A DNA stretch of 64,000 nucleotides from Megaustenia siamemsis (taxonomy: Eukaryota; Mollusca; Gastropoda; Stylommatophora; Ariophantidae). Made by a program: the position numbers and the translations under genes. Within the stretch, counting starts at the first letter, position 1. Every line of letters starts with the position of its first letter. Location of the stretch: the NCBI GenBank assembly GCA_032433765.1, contig JAVIAB010000160.1, forward strand, positions 33,495,702 to 33,559,701. Direction: 5' to 3'. The notes beneath the pieces were generated by a model that saw only the letters and a program-made list of their open reading frames with translations, did no database searches and was not told where the DNA came from. Shown piece after piece: positions 43,858-56,144 of the stretch.

Positions 43858-44103
43858 TATTGAAACAATCAACATTTTTCGGGCACATCATGAGAAGAGG
43901 AAAGTTGGAATACTTTGTTACAACTGGCAAAATAAAAGGAAAGAGAGATCGCGGACGACAAAGAGAGAAAATACTGGATAGCTTAGCACCATGGCATGGA
44001 AAACAGTTAACAATAGAACTTATACTATGCACTGTTGATAGAAGATTGTGGAAGGACATGATCGCTTACTCCAACAGGTATGGCACATGATGATAATGAT
44101 GAT
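43858..44103 (+). mobile_element. LINE-B 3' fragment
   Basis: Encodes QSTFFGHIMRRGKLEYFVTT, GKIKGKRDRGRQREKILDSL and LWKDMIAYSNRYGT, then TGATGATAATGATGATG. Short 5'-truncated copy, open throughout its 76 codons. Confidence 0.88.
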
Positions 44104-44285
44104 GTCTTGTAACATCTTTTTAATGGTGACATCTAATCTCTCGTTCAGTTATCTAGAACATCATACAAAATGGCACTTGTTAGACGAGGTATATTCACTA
44201 TTTTCCATCAACGTCTTCTAAAATGTCTAGACTTCCTATGTTGAACGAAGGATGGATTTCTCAAGACATCCATTATATTCGACAT

Positions 44286-44945
44286 GTGAACATTTCTCAC
44301 CACGGGTTTGAAGTGAACATTTCTCACCACGGGTTTGAAGTGAACATTTCTCACCACGGGTTTGAAGTGAACATTTCTCACCACGGGTTTGAAGTGAACA
44401 TTTCTCACCACGGGTTTGAAGTGAATATTTCCCACCGCAGGTTTGAAGTCAACATTTCTCACCACGGGTTTGAAGTGAAAATTTCTCGCAGCAGGTTTGA
44501 AGTGAACATTTCTCACCACGGGTTTGAGGTGAATATTTCCCACACGGGTTTGAAGTGAACATTTCTCACCACGGGTTTGAAGTGAACATTTCTCACCACG
44601 GGTTTGAAGTGAACATTTCTCACCACGGGTTTGAAGTGAACATTTCTCACCACGGGTTTGAAGTGAATATTTCCCACCCCAGGTTTGAAGTCAACATTTC
44701 TCACCACGGGTTTGAAGTGAACATTTCTCACCACGGGTTTGAAGTGAACATTTCTCACCACGGGTTTGAAGTGAACATTTCTCACCACGGGTTTGAAGTG
44801 AACATTTCTCACCACGGGTTTGAAGTGAAAATTTCTCGCAGCAGGTTTGAAGTGAACATTTCTCACCACGGGTTTGAAGTGAATATTTCTCACCGCAGGT
44901 TTGAAGTGAACATTTCTCACCGGGATTGAAATGAACATTTCTCAC
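44286..44945. repeat. 27-bp minisatellite, about 24 copies
   Basis: Unit GAACATTTCTCACCACGGGT plus TTGAAGT. The variant ATTTCTCGCAGCAGG occurs at 44481 and 44831, about 13 units apart, indicating block duplication. Open in-frame on both strands because 27 is a multiple of three (VNISHHGFE on +). Confidence 0.95.
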
Positions 44946-45194
44946 CGCCTCTGGTGGTATTCGAACGCATGACCTTCTTGTGCAGAGGTCAATTTCTTAA
45001 CCACCAAGTCCCCATCACAACATTTGTTTAGGCACCCGAGGATAAATTGTAGGTAACATTATACAAGCTGATTATATAAAATAATGAAGAGGTCTCGATT
45101 CCAAAATGCGCATAAGAGCGGCGGGTTTAACCAAAATGAATACTGCCCCATTGATCAAGAGACGAGCCATAAATTGTCGCTGGTACTTAAATAG
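44946..45194. other. tRNA-like sequence just after the array, otherwise nothing
   Basis: GAACGCATGACCTTCTTGTGC then CCACCAAGTCCCCATC could be the reverse of a decayed tRNA-like head; too weak to call. Confidence 0.3.
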
Positions 45195-46127
45195 TAATGT
45201 CAAATAAAAAGTCATCACCAAAGTGCACAATGGGATCCACGATAGATCAGTGGTAAGTGAACTGGACTACAAAGGACACGAGGTCGGGTTTGTCCCAACC
45301 GACGGCTTCCAGTTCCCCCAGCGTTAAATGGGTACCGGATTTTTTTCTGGGAAAGTAAAGCAGTACGGGCGTAATACAGACTACATTACCCTAAAAATCA
45401 TGTGCCGAAAGTCTGTAAAATTTATGGTCACTAACACCATATTCCCTATACACCACTTGACGTGACGTAAAGTACCCCACTTTACATTTTATTTTTACAG
45501 TGCACAATAAAGACAAATGGAACAATAGTAAAACAGGAAAATTAATTGAAATATTTAGGAACATTGTTAATCTCAGATGGTAGTTGTGCATCAAAGGTGA
45601 GATGCAGAATGACTCAGGCAAAAGCATCTTTCCAAAAAAATGAGGAAGATACTGCGCAATCCATTTTTGAAAATAAAAAAAAGAGTTCTTAAATGTTATG
45701 TAGAGACAGTCTTAACATATGGATGTGAATCATGGACAATAAGACAACAGACAAGAAAATTGCTGGAGGCCGTAAATGTGGTTTTACAGAAGAATGTTGA
45801 GAATACCATGAACATCTAAGAAGAATAATGAAAACGTTTTGAAAGAGGCCACAGCAAAAAGAGAGATAATGTCCAATTTTATGAAGAAACAATCATCATT
45901 TTCTGGGCATGTAATGAGAAGGGAACAGCTGGAATATATGGTAACAACTGAAAAAATTGAAGGACGAAGAGATAGAGGGAAGCAAAGAGAAAAAATACCA
46001 GACAGCTTAAGATAATAGCTTGGCAGAAGGTCAACAACAGAAATGATAAATAACTGTCGAGATCGAAAGTTGTGGAGAGACATGATCACCTACGCCAGCA
46101 GGCATGGTACTTGATGATGATGATGGC
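45195..46127 (+). mobile_element. LINE-A interrupted by SINE-A
   Basis: 45200-45231 carries AAAGTCATCACC...GTGCACAAT, the LINE-A block upstream of the IKTSGT region; it resumes at 45499. It is decayed (in-frame stop in the EFKYLG block) and ends WRDMITYASRHGT, CTTGATGATGATGATGG. Confidence 0.85.
45232..45498 (+). mobile_element. SINE-A copy 7, inserted in LINE-A
   Basis: Target duplication AGTGCACAAT at 45222-45231 and 45499-45508, exact. A box is mutated (TAGATCAGTGG) and the B box is damaged (GGGTTTGTCCC). Confidence 0.88.
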
Positions 46128-46224
46128 TTAAATAATATCGAGGAATACTCTGCTGTCTTCACCTACAAAAAATGTGGCGAAGTAAAAGCTAGAGGATGCT
46201 TCGTAGAATATAAATGTTCCTGGG

Positions 46225-46575
46225 AGTGAACTATTCATTCATTGAATGTCGTCTCTGCATCGAAGGTTAGCTACCATGGAGCGCAATTCCGCTCTGTCCC
46301 TTGCTTTGATGGTAGAGGTTGTCATAGGCTGACTTGCTCGTCTTTTGATGTTACTCGTCCACGTTAGTCTTGGTCTGCCTCTGCATCTTTTACCTCGTAT
46401 TTTCCCTCCCAAGATTACTCTTAGTAGACTGTTGTGTCTTTTAACATGCCGCAACAATCGCATTTGTCTTGTTTGAATTGTATTTAGTAATTCTTTTCTC
46501 GTTTTTAGTTGTTTTAAGACTTCATCGTTTGTTTTCTTTTTTCTTTTCTCATCCAATTCTACATTTTCTTCTATA
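46225..46575 (-). mobile_element. LINE-C 3' fragment
   Basis: Minus-strand: TNDEVLKQLKTRKELLNTIQ, RHNSLLRVILGGKIRGKRCR and RPRLTWTSNIKRRASQPMTT. The 3' end reads ATTCATTGAATG in place of the CATCAT tail. Confidence 0.82.
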
Positions 46576-47160
46576 TATAGTGAAGTAATAGATTATACTA
46601 GACTACAGCATTTGGAGGTGGAGGGACCAGTGTTCGTCTTCACTATTATTTATCTATTTCGACTCATTCGGCTAGGTACCCATTTTTGTAGCAGAGTTGG
46701 CTGGAGAGAGTGAAGCTGGGAAGAACCCTTATTCTTTATATTATCAAACATCCCACTAAACACTTCACTACTTGATGAGTGAAGTTTAAAACTTAACTCT
46801 CATACGACCTCACATTCTATGAGTCCTGCTTTCCATATATTTTTGATACAATTATAAATTTAAAAAGATACCCAAAAAATGTCGTAATTCAACTTTGCTG
46901 ATAACACGGGACTAAATTCAACGTTTAGACAAAGACGGCCTTTAAATGGGACAAACGCATACAAAACAGACAATGAATCTAAAGAAATCAATGTGAATCA
47001 ACGGTTCTTGTAGTCTACTTGTTGCCTTAAGGCTATTTTAACCAGTTGCTTTCATAAAGAAAGAAGTTTGTACTTACTACCCACAATGTATTTATTGTAT
47101 CAATCAAAAATATATTTGTTGATAACCATGGCTCGTTGACTGATGAAGGGTTACATCGAC
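46576..47160. other. No feature recognised
   Basis: AT-rich sequence without coding signal, up to the start of the satellite. Confidence 0.45.
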
Positions 47161-47162
47161 AT

Positions 47163-49920
47163 AAAAATAAACTATTGGAGGAGATAACAATAAACTATTA
47201 GAGCAGACAAAAATAAACTTTTGGAGGAGATAAAAATAAACTATTGGAAGAGATAAAAGTAAAAAGTAAACTGTTGGAGGAGATAAAAATAAACTTTTGG
47301 AGGAAATAAAAATAATCTATTGGAGGAGATAAAAATAAACTATTGGAAGAGCTAAAAGTAAAAAGTAAATTGTAGGAGGAGATAAAAATAAATTATTGGA
47401 GGAGATAAAAATAATCTATTGGAGGAGATGAAAAAAAACTATTGGAAGTGATAAAAATAAACTATTGGAAGAGATAAAAGTAAAAAGTAAACTGTTGCTG
47501 GAGATAAAAATAAACTTTTTGAGGAAATAAAAATAATCTATTGGAGGAGATAAAAATAAACTATTGGAAGAGCTAAAAGTAAAAAGTAAACTGTAGGAGG
47601 AGATAAAAATAAATTATTGGAGGAGATAAAAATAATCTATTGGAGGAGATGAAAAAAAACTATTGGAGGAGATAAAAATAAACTATTGGAAGAGATAAAA
47701 GTAAAAAGTAAATTGTTGCAGGAGATAAAAATAAACTTTTTGAGGAAATAAAAATAATCTATTGGACGAGATAAAAAAAAACTATTGGAGGAGATACAAA
47801 TAAACTATTGGAAGAGATAAAAGTAAAAAGTAAACTGTTGGAGGAGATAAAAATAAATTATTGGAGGAGATAAAAATAATCTATTGGAGGAGATGAAAAA
47901 AAACTATTGGAGGAGATAAAAATAAACTATTGGAGGGGATAAAAATAAACTTTTGGAGGAGATAAAAATAAACTATTGGAGGGGATAAAAATAAACTTTT
48001 GGAGGAGATAAAAATAAACTATTGGAGGAGATAAAAATAATCTATTGGAGGAGATAAAAATATAAACTTTTGGAGGAGATAAAAATAATTTATTGGAAGA
48101 GATCAAAATAAACTTTTGGGGGAGATAAAAATAAACTATTGGAGGAGATAAAGTAAACTATTGGAGGAGATAAAGTAAACTATTGGAGGAGATAAAAAAA
48201 ACTATTGGAGGAGATAAAAATAAACTATTGGATGAGATAAAAATAAACTTTTGGAGGAGATAAAAATAAACTAATGGAGGAGATAAAAATAAACTATTGG
48301 AGGAGATAAAAAAAACTTTTGGAGGAGAAAAAAATAATCTATTGGAGGAGATAAAAATAAATTTTTGGAGGAGATAAAAATAAACTATTGGAGGAGATAA
48401 AAATAATCTATTGGAGGAGATAAAAATAAACATTTGGAGGAGATAAAAATAAACTATTGGAGGAGATAAAAATAAACTATTGGAGAAGATAAAGCAAACT
48501 ATTGGAGGAAATAAAGTAGACTATTGGAGGAGATAAAGTAGATTATTGGAGGAGATAAAAATAAACTTTTGAAGGAGATAAAAATGATCTATTGGAGTAG
48601 ATAAAATAAACTTTTGGAGGAGATAAAAATAAACTATTGGAGGAGATAAAAATAATCTATTGGAGGAGATAAAGTAGATTATTGGAGGAGATAAAGTAGA
48701 CTATAGGAGAAGATAAAGTAAACTATTGGAGGAGATACAAATAAACTTTTGGAGGAGATAAAATAACCTATTGGAGTAGATAAAAATAAACTATTGGAGG
48801 AGATAAAAATAAACTATTGGAGGAGATAAAAATAATCTTTTGGAGGAGATAAAAATAAACTTATGGAGGAGATAAAAATACACTTTCGGAGGAGATAAAA
48901 ATAAACTATTTGAGGAGATAAAAATAAACATTTGGAGGAGATAAAAATAAACTATTGGAGGAGATAAAGCAAACTATTGGAGGAGATAAAGTAGACTATT
49001 GGAGGAGATAAAGTAGATTATTGGAGGAGACAAAAATAAACTATTGGGGAGATAAAGTAAACTATTGGAGGAGATAAAGTAGATTATTGGAGGAGATAAA
49101 GTAGACTATTGGAAGAGATAAAGTAGACTATAGGAGGAGATAAAGTAGACTATTGAAGGAGATAAAGTAGACTATAGGAGGAAATAAAGTAGACTATAGG
49201 AGGAAATAAAGTAGACTATTGGAGGAGATAAAGTAGACTATAGGAGGAGATAAAGTAGACTATTGGAGGAGATAAAGTAGACTATAGGAGGAGATAAAAA
49301 TAAACTATTGGAGGAGATAAAAATACACTTTTGGAGGAGATAAAAATAATCTATTGGAGGAGATAAAGTAAACTATTGGAGGAGATAAAGTAGACTATAA
49401 GATGAGATAAAGTAGACTGTTGGAGGAGATAAAGTAAACTATTGAGGAGATACAAATAAAATATTGGAGAAGATTAAAATAAACTATTAGAGGACATAAC
49501 AATAAACTATTGGAGGAGATAAAAATAATTTATTGGAGGAGATAAAGTAGACTATTGGAGGAGATACAAATAAAATATTGGAGGAGATAAAAATACACTA
49601 TTGGAGGTGATAACAAAACACTTTGGAGGAGATAAAAATACACTATTGGAGGTGATAACAAAACACTTTGGAGGAGATAAAAATAAACTGTTGGAGGTGA
49701 TAACAAAACACTTTGGAGGAGATAAAAATACACTATTCGAGGTGATAATAAAACACTTTGGAGGAGATAAAAATAAACTGTTGGAGGTGATAACAAAACA
49801 CTTTGGAGGAGATACAAATAAACTGTTGGAGGTGATAACAAAACACTTTGGAGGAGATAAAAATAAACTGTTGGAGGTGATAACAAAACACTTTGGAGGA
49901 GATAAAAATAAACTGTTGGA
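47163..49920. repeat. 22/23-bp satellite, about 120 copies over 2.8 kb
   Basis: Unit ATAAACTATTGGAGGAGATA plus AAA (23 bp) grades into a 22-bp AAAGTAGACTATTGGAGGAG type around 48480-49450. From about 49590 it becomes a 45-bp dimer (ACACTATTGGAGGTGATAAC plus AAAACACTTTGGAGGAGAT...) repeated about 7 times. The 45-bp period keeps frames open on both strands (LEVITKHFGGDKNK on +); no evidence of a gene. Confidence 0.95.
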
Positions 49921-50750
49921 AAGAGCATCAAACTTGACCGTATGGTGTAAAGTCAACTACAGACACAGAGACATGGGGCAACAAGATCTCTCATATGTGA
50001 TCAGTCTAGGTACTCGATGATGATGAAATTACTAATTTATGCACATACACACACATACACATTCTGTTCCATTAACTGTAGCATTGTTCCTAATTGTACC
50101 TGTAAACGCTATCGTCCATGAACAAATATAACTGGTAATGACATCTCCCAGGTAAATTTATTCAGATGTAACTACACTGCGGGGCCCGTGAGTGTTATAA
50201 TTTACAAAGGAAATAAAGATCTCAAATAACTGTTTTGCTGTCATTTTTTTCTAATTATTAACAAAATAAATGAAGGGAATATCTAAACATATGTAAATGT
50301 AGGGCACTGAAATACAACGATACTCCAATTCGATCTCCTGTTTCAAGCGTACAATTACAAGATCAATGTTTTTTCTGTAACAGAGGTTTTCAACATTTTA
50401 GAAGCATGGCATAATAAACAAGTTGGGAAATTTGATAACATCGTATTTTATTGTGTGTAGTTTGAAGTGGGTACTGTTCATTTGGAATTGTAGAAGCGCT
50501 AAAGTTATACTGTATACTTCATAAATTAAAGGTAACAGGTTTCAAACCACACTTGAAGGGATCTTTGAAAAATAAAACCCAGTGCTAATCCTGTTGGAGT
50601 CGGAAGCTAACAAGAAGGTCATTGCGTTTATTTTTGAGGGCGTTAAAGAACTCTTGACGGTTGAAAATTTAAAAAAAGTGTTTGTTTATTTCCTTGCATA
50701 ATAAAGAACATGTGCTAACAACAAATAGCGGTCATAAGGACTGGAAATAA
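49921..50750. other. LINE-like end, then unrecognised sequence
   Basis: 49940-50025 ends TCAGTCTAGGTACTCGATGATGATG, like a decayed LINE 3' end. The rest is unique-looking and AT-rich. Confidence 0.45.
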
Positions 50751-50754
50751 ATTG

Positions 50755-51686
50755 GTAATGTTTCAACAAATAAAACAGGGTGTTAGACAAAGTTGTGTGC
50801 TGTCCCCAGGTTTATTTAATATGTGCAACGAGATTATTTATATATAAGATCCATAATGGTGCCTGGAATAACAATCGCAAGTAATAATATAAATAATCTA
50901 AGGTATGCTTATTATACAGTCTTAATCGCTAAGAGTGAAAACGAGTTACAATAAATGTTGGACATTATAGTGAAAGGAAACAAAAATAAAGGACTAGCAT
51001 TATTAGCAAAAATACAGAAGTAATGATAGCAACAAAGAAAATGTCATCACCGCAATGCACAATAAAGACAAGTGGGACAATATTAAACCAGGTAAATGAA
51101 TTTAAATATTTGGGAACATTGTTAATATTAGATGGAAGATGTACAACAGAAGTGAGATGCAGAAAGGCTCAGGCAAAAGCAGCGTTACAAAAAATGATGA
51201 AGATACTGCGCAATCCAATTTTGATAATAGAAAGCAGAAAAAAAATTCTTAAATGTTATGTAGAGCTAGTCTTAACATATAGATGTGAATCATTGACAAT
51301 AGGACAACATACAAGAAAAACACTGGAGTCTGTAGAAATGTGGTCTTACAAAAGAATGTTGAGAATACCATGACCAGCTAAGAAGAGCAATAAAAACGTT
51401 TTGAAAGAACAAAGCAAATAGAGGGATAAGTTCCAATATTAGGAAGAAGCAATCATCATTTTTTGGCTGTATAATGAGAAGGGAACAGCTGGTATATATT
51501 GTAACAACTAGGAAAATTGAGGAAAGAAGAGATAGATGGAAGCAAAGAGAAAAGATACCAGACAGCATAAGAGAATGGCTTAGCAGAAAGTCAACAACAT
51601 AACTGATAAATAGTTGTCGAGATCGAAAGTTGAGGAGAGACATGATCACCTACGTCAGCAGGCCGGGTACATGATGATGATGATGC
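50755..51686 (+). mobile_element. LINE-A, longest 5' extent
   Basis: Includes RT motif B (KQGVRQSCVLSPGLFN) and the motif C region, where YADD has become AYY (NLRYAYYTVLIA by frame), then IKTSGTILNQVNEFKYLGTL, CYVELVLTYRCESLTIGQ and the 3' end GGTACATGATGATGATGATGC. Stops and frameshifts; dead copy. Confidence 0.88.
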
Positions 51687-51726
51687 ATTTCCTTGCGCGG
51701 AGCAAGTTTCAAAAAGAAAAGTTGGG

Positions 51727-52074
51727 ATTAGGTGGTCTAGAAGTAATGGCTGTCTCTTAGCCAAGTTGGTCTACGGTTCAAATCCGTCGTAGACAAGGGG
51801 ATTTTTCACTTCGACTCCGTGGTTTCTTCTTGGCTTTACACTCCCCTGGTCCCTGGTTAGTGAGATCCGATGTCTAGCCCGCACGGACAAGGGCGAAGTA
51901 GTGAAGGATTCCGTGTGCACTCGCGCACGTTAAAGATACCTTGGTAGTTAAACGTAGTCCGAATCCAGAAGAGTAGAATAAAAATTGCCGCTGCTAAAAT
52001 AATCGACCCACACGGCTTCCAAGTTCATTTGGATGCAGAAATGTGTGCTAAAATAATAATCAATTCGAGTACTA
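51727..52074 (+). mobile_element. SINE-D copy 1 (tRNA-derived)
   Basis: Head with A-box-like GTGGTCTAGAAG and B box GGTTCAAATCC. Central core GTGTGCACTCGCGCACGTTA then AAGATACC, and a 3' part with AGAGTAGAATAAAAATTGCC. About 350 bp. Confidence 0.75.
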
Positions 52075-52083
52075 TTGTGTAAT

Positions 52084-52349
52084 GGGAGCCGCGATAGCTC
52101 AGGTGTTATTGAACTGGACTACAAAGGACAAGAGGTTGGGTTCGATCCCAACAGACGGCTTCCGGGTTCACCTAGCCTTAAATGGGTACATGATTTTTTC
52201 ATGGGAAAGTAAAGCGGCACGGGCGTAATAATAGACCACATTACCCCAAAAATCATGTGCCGAAGGTCTGTAAAAAATTATGGTCACTAACACCATATTC
52301 CCTATACACCACTTGACGTGACGGGGCTCTTTACTTTTTTTTTTTACTC
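52084..52349 (+). mobile_element. SINE-A copy 8
   Basis: Full-length with T-rich end. Target duplication TTGTGTAAT at 52075-52083 and 52350-52358. Confidence 0.9.
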
Positions 52350-52358
52350 TTGTGTAAT

Positions 52359-53057
52359 ACCAAACAAAATAGCAAAAAGAAAGAAGTAATGGTAACAACA
52401 AAGAAAAAGACATCACCTCAGTGCAAAATAAAGACAAGTGAAACAATATTAAAATAGGTAAATGAATTTAAATATTATTGGGAACTTTATTAACCTCAGA
52501 CGGAAGATGTACAAAAGAGGTGAGATGCAGAATGGCTCAGGCAAAAGCAGCTTTCCAAAAAATGAGGAAGATACTATGCAATCCATTTTTGCCAATAGAA
52601 ATAAGAAAAAGAGTTCTTAAATGTTATGTAGAGCCAGTCTTAACATATGGATGTGAGTCATGGACAATATGACAACAGACAAGAAAATCACTGGAGTCTG
52701 TAGAAATGTGGTTATACAGAAGAATGTTGAGAATACCATGGACAGCTAAGAAGAGTAATGAAAACGTTATGAAAGAGGTCAAAGCAAACAGAGAGCTTAT
52801 TTCCAACATTAGGAAGAAACAATCATCATTTTTTGTCATGTAATGAGAAGAGATCAACGGGAATATATTGTAACAACTGGAAAAATTGAGGGACGAAGAG
52901 ATAGACGGAATCAAAGAGAGAAAATACCAGACAGCTTAAGAGAATGGCTTGGCAGAGAGTCAACAACAGAAATGATAAATAGTTGTCGAGATCGAAAGTT
53001 GAGGAGAGACATGATCACTTACGCCAGTAGGCTCTGCACTTGATGATGATGATGAAT
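52359..53057 (+). mobile_element. LINE-A 3' fragment
   Basis: Encodes LTSDGRCTKEVRCRMAQAKA, PFLPIEIRKRVLKCYVEPVL, TYGCESWTI then stop, RRMLRIPWTAKKSNENVMKE, MRRDQREYIVTTGKIEGRRD. Ends CTTGATGATGATGATG. Confidence 0.88.
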
Positions 53058-53612
53058 ACCAAAGAAATTCGCATATAAAAAGTGTCATAAGTATTTTGAA
53101 AAAAAAAAAGAAACAACAATTATGAAGACTAACATCACCTTGTTCATACACATTAATGAGATCAGGGAACACTGACTTACCTACATCATCAGGTCGCGTG
53201 TCCTTTGCAGAACGTTGCATTCAGCACGGTCCGTCTGAAAGAATCTGTCTAGCCAGATCTCCCACTTATTCTGTTGTCATATTGAAGGTCTCTGATGTTT
53301 TGAAACCACCTTCTTCTTGGTCTGCATCTGATACCCAGAAACCATGCCTGCCATTATTGTTCTTTCCAGCCCCCTGTGCCTTTTGACATTGACCAGAGTA
53401 TTTGAATATCCTCTTTAGAATGGCGTTTAAGCCAGTTCTTATTATGGACCCAACAAATAGGACAAATGCCGTAACCGTCAGTTATTGTGTTGCTCACATA
53501 TTTACTTTTTTATCTATCGAGTTTTTGTTTGTTTTAATTATTGTTATTTTATTTAGCTATTAATTTTATTTAGTTATTCTCTTAATTAATATTACCTATT
53601 TATTTATTAAAG
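53058..53612. other. No feature recognised
   Basis: An A-run at 53098-53110, then unique-looking sequence and an AT-rich stretch. No coding signal. Confidence 0.4.
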
Positions 53613-54245
53613 TCGGGGTAACTTGGTAGTGTAGAGATAAGTCGACGACCTCTGGATTGAAAGAGCCTAGGTTTTTTTTCTGTTTTTTTTTCGTTCGCCA
53701 GCTTTTTTTTTTTGTTACCTCTGACGAAGTCCCTAGAGGCTAGGAACTGAGTTTTGCGTTTAATCTATTTTTCTATGGCAGCCGTGTGCACGGGGGTCCT
53801 TCGCCGCACAGGCAGATAACCCCGCCTTCGGAGGTACTCATATTTTTTCCCGTCGATGAGTAATTGACGTTTCAAGCCGGGCCTCACTGCTGAGACCAGG
53901 GGTGGTTGGCGAAGAGAGAGATCATAAATAAAAATCCCAACTGGTGCAGCCGGAATTTGAACCCTCAACCTCTCTGTCTCGAGGCCGGCGTCTTGCCTCG
54001 AGACCAATCAGTCCCCTTGGGCCTAGGTTTGAACTCCTCTATCGGTGGTGGGAACTTTTTACTTCAAATCTGTTGTTTCCTTGTGGTTTTAGGCTCTCCA
54101 AATTTCTGGATAATGAGAAGCGATGTCTAGTACTATCAGAAAATGGATAACAAACAGGCGGTCCAATGTGCACTCGAGCATAGTTAAAATCAAAAAGAGT
54201 AGACCAAAAATTATCGCTGCCAGGGCAAATTTGGTAAGCAATTTT
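53613..54245 (+). mobile_element. SINE-D copy 2, split by SINE-B
   Basis: Head at 53613-53674 (AACTTGGTAGTGTAGAG). It resumes at 54021 with the B-box region GGTTTGAACTCC, then CAATGTGCACTCGAGCATAG (decayed core) and AGAGTAGACCAAAAATTATC. Interrupted by SINE-B. Confidence 0.78.
53675..54020 (-). mobile_element. SINE-B copy 3, inserted in SINE-D
   Basis: Full-length minus-strand copy with T-rich (A-tail) left end. Exact target duplication GCCTAGGTTT at 53665-53674 and 54021-54030. Confidence 0.88.
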
Positions 54246-54261
54246 TTATTTATAATATTTT

Positions 54262-54545
54262 TTATTTTTTTCCCGTTCGCCAGCTTTCACTCCTGGCGTA
54301 GTCCCTAGAGACTAGGAACTGAATTTTGGGCGTTCATCTTTTTTTTTTTTTTTTTTTTTTTTTTTTGTAACCTGGCAACCGTGTGCACAGTAGTCCCTCG
54401 ACGCACTGGCAGGTAACTCCGTCTTCGGAGGTACTCATATTGTTTTCGTCGATGAGAAATTGACGTTTCACACGGGGCCTCGCTGCTAAGACCGGGTGTG
54501 TGGCTGCCGCAGAGAGAAATCACAAAATAAAAAATTCCAAATGAT
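54262..54545 (-). mobile_element. SINE-B copy 4
   Basis: Minus-strand copy lacking the tRNA head; contains an internal T-run of about 28 bases at 54339-54366. Confidence 0.82.
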
Positions 54546-54554
54546 TAAGTAAAT

Positions 54555-54660
54555 CTACACATGCTGAAGGTAAATGTGTAGCGCCTAAAGGCGCAAATAT
54601 CGCAGCTTTGCCTTAAACTAACGATATGGCGCACCCATGCCAGCTTAAAAGGAGAACGTT
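54555..54660 (+). mobile_element. SINE-E-like 3' fragment
   Basis: CATGCTGAAGGTAAATGTGT, GGCGCAAATATCGCAGCTTT and AAAAGGAGAACGTTAAG resemble the ends of SINE-E and of the element at 27490-27840. Confidence 0.5.
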
Positions 54661-54671
54661 AAGAAAAAGAG

Positions 54672-54930
54672 GGAGCCGCGATAGCTCAGTGGTTAGTGAA
54701 CTGGACTACAAAGGACAAGGGGTAGGGTTCGATCCCAACCGACGGCTTCCGGGTTCACCAAGCCTTAAATGGGTACCGGATTGTTTTCTGGGAAAGTAAA
54801 GCAGCACGGGCGTAATACCGACCACATTACCCCAAAAATTATGTGCTGAAGGTCTGTAAAATATAGGGTCACTAACACCATATTTCCCTATACGCCACTT
54901 GGCGTGACGGGGTTACTTTACTTTACTTGC
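54672..54930 (+). mobile_element. SINE-A copy 9
   Basis: Full-length. Target duplication TAAGAAAAAGAG at 54660-54671 and 54931-54942, exact. Confidence 0.93.
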
Positions 54931-54942
54931 TAAGAAAAAGAG

Positions 54943-55735
54943 AGATTTAAAGGCTAACAAAATCTGACAGATCAGATAATTATAATACAAGAAGAAGAAA
55001 TATATGAAGCGGAATAATAACATATAACAGGAAAGGCTATGTTAGAAGGAAAAGTGACGGAAAAGAAAAGAGGCGAGACCACTGGGCATAAATTTGTCTT
55101 GTTCCTTCTGCTGACGGACCTGGCATTCTAATACTGACAAAGATTAGTTTTCAGAAAAGTTTCCAGAAAAAAGTATCATTCATATATATTATAATTTGTT
55201 TCTTTTGTTTTGTTTTATGTTTGTTTTAAATCTTATTAAGGAGTTAATTACTTTTTAAAAATTCTCATTTATTAATTATTTTTAAATGTATTATTTGTAA
55301 TGTATTTATTACTTTACGTATCATTATTTGATTTTCATATTTGTTACTCTAATTATGAATAATTTCATGACTTTATATTCATTGTTTTAATCGATATTAA
55401 CATAATTAAATATGGGTTCTCTTTTTTTGCTATTAATTTTTAGATATTTAAATGCCAATATTTATTTAGAAGCTGTTCAACTACTTTTTTTTCAATTTAC
55501 TGTTGTAGTTATAATTTAATAGATATATGTTTATTTAGTCATCGTCTTTTTATTTACATGTATTTTTCCTATAATAATGTTATTATATTTTTTTAAAATG
55601 TTGTATATTCTATCTGAATATTTTTATTTAACTATTTACATTGTTTTAGTTATATATTTATATATATATATATAGCTGTATTTAGTTTTTATATAATTTT
55701 ATTTTAGTTTACAAGTTTTAATATTTACTATTTGT
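54943..55735. other. No feature recognised, strongly AT-rich
   Basis: About 800 bases of T-rich sequence (TTATTTA-type) without open frames of note; short (TA)n at 55661-55673. Confidence 0.5.
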
Positions 55736-55746
55736 TGATCTCTTAA

Positions 55747-56001
55747 GTAAAAGATAAAGAGACCCGTAACAGCAAGTGGCGTATAGGGATTATGGTGTTA
55801 ATGACCTTAATTTTTACAGACCTTCAACACATGATTTTTTGGGTAATGTTGTCGGTATTACGTCCATGCAGTTTTATTTTCCCAGAAAAAACCCGGTACC
55901 CATTTCGGACTAGTTGAACCCGGATGCCGTCTATCAGGATCGAACTCGATCTCTCGTCTTTTATAGTCCAGTTCACTAACCACTGAGCTATTTCGGCTCC
56001 C
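55747..56001 (-). mobile_element. SINE-A copy 10
   Basis: Full-length minus-strand copy. Exact 11-bp target duplication TGATCTCTTAA at 55736-55746 and 56002-56012. Confidence 0.93.
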
Positions 56002-56144
56002 TGATCTCTTAATTAACAATAATTTATTATATTAATTATGTGTTTCTTATATGTTATCTATTTTATTATTTATTAATTACTTTTTAAAATGTATTTCGCT
56101 ATTTAATTATTTACTTTTATTATGCTATCTTTTTTTTTTAAAGA

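Noticed and set aside
44223..44945. Repetitive proteins of 111-141 residues on both strands
   Set aside because: They are translations of the 27-bp array; both strands are open equally and no start or splice context supports a gene.
49530..50020. Repeat protein LEVITKHFGGDKNK
   Set aside because: Translation of the 45-bp dimer of the satellite; the opposite strand is also open.
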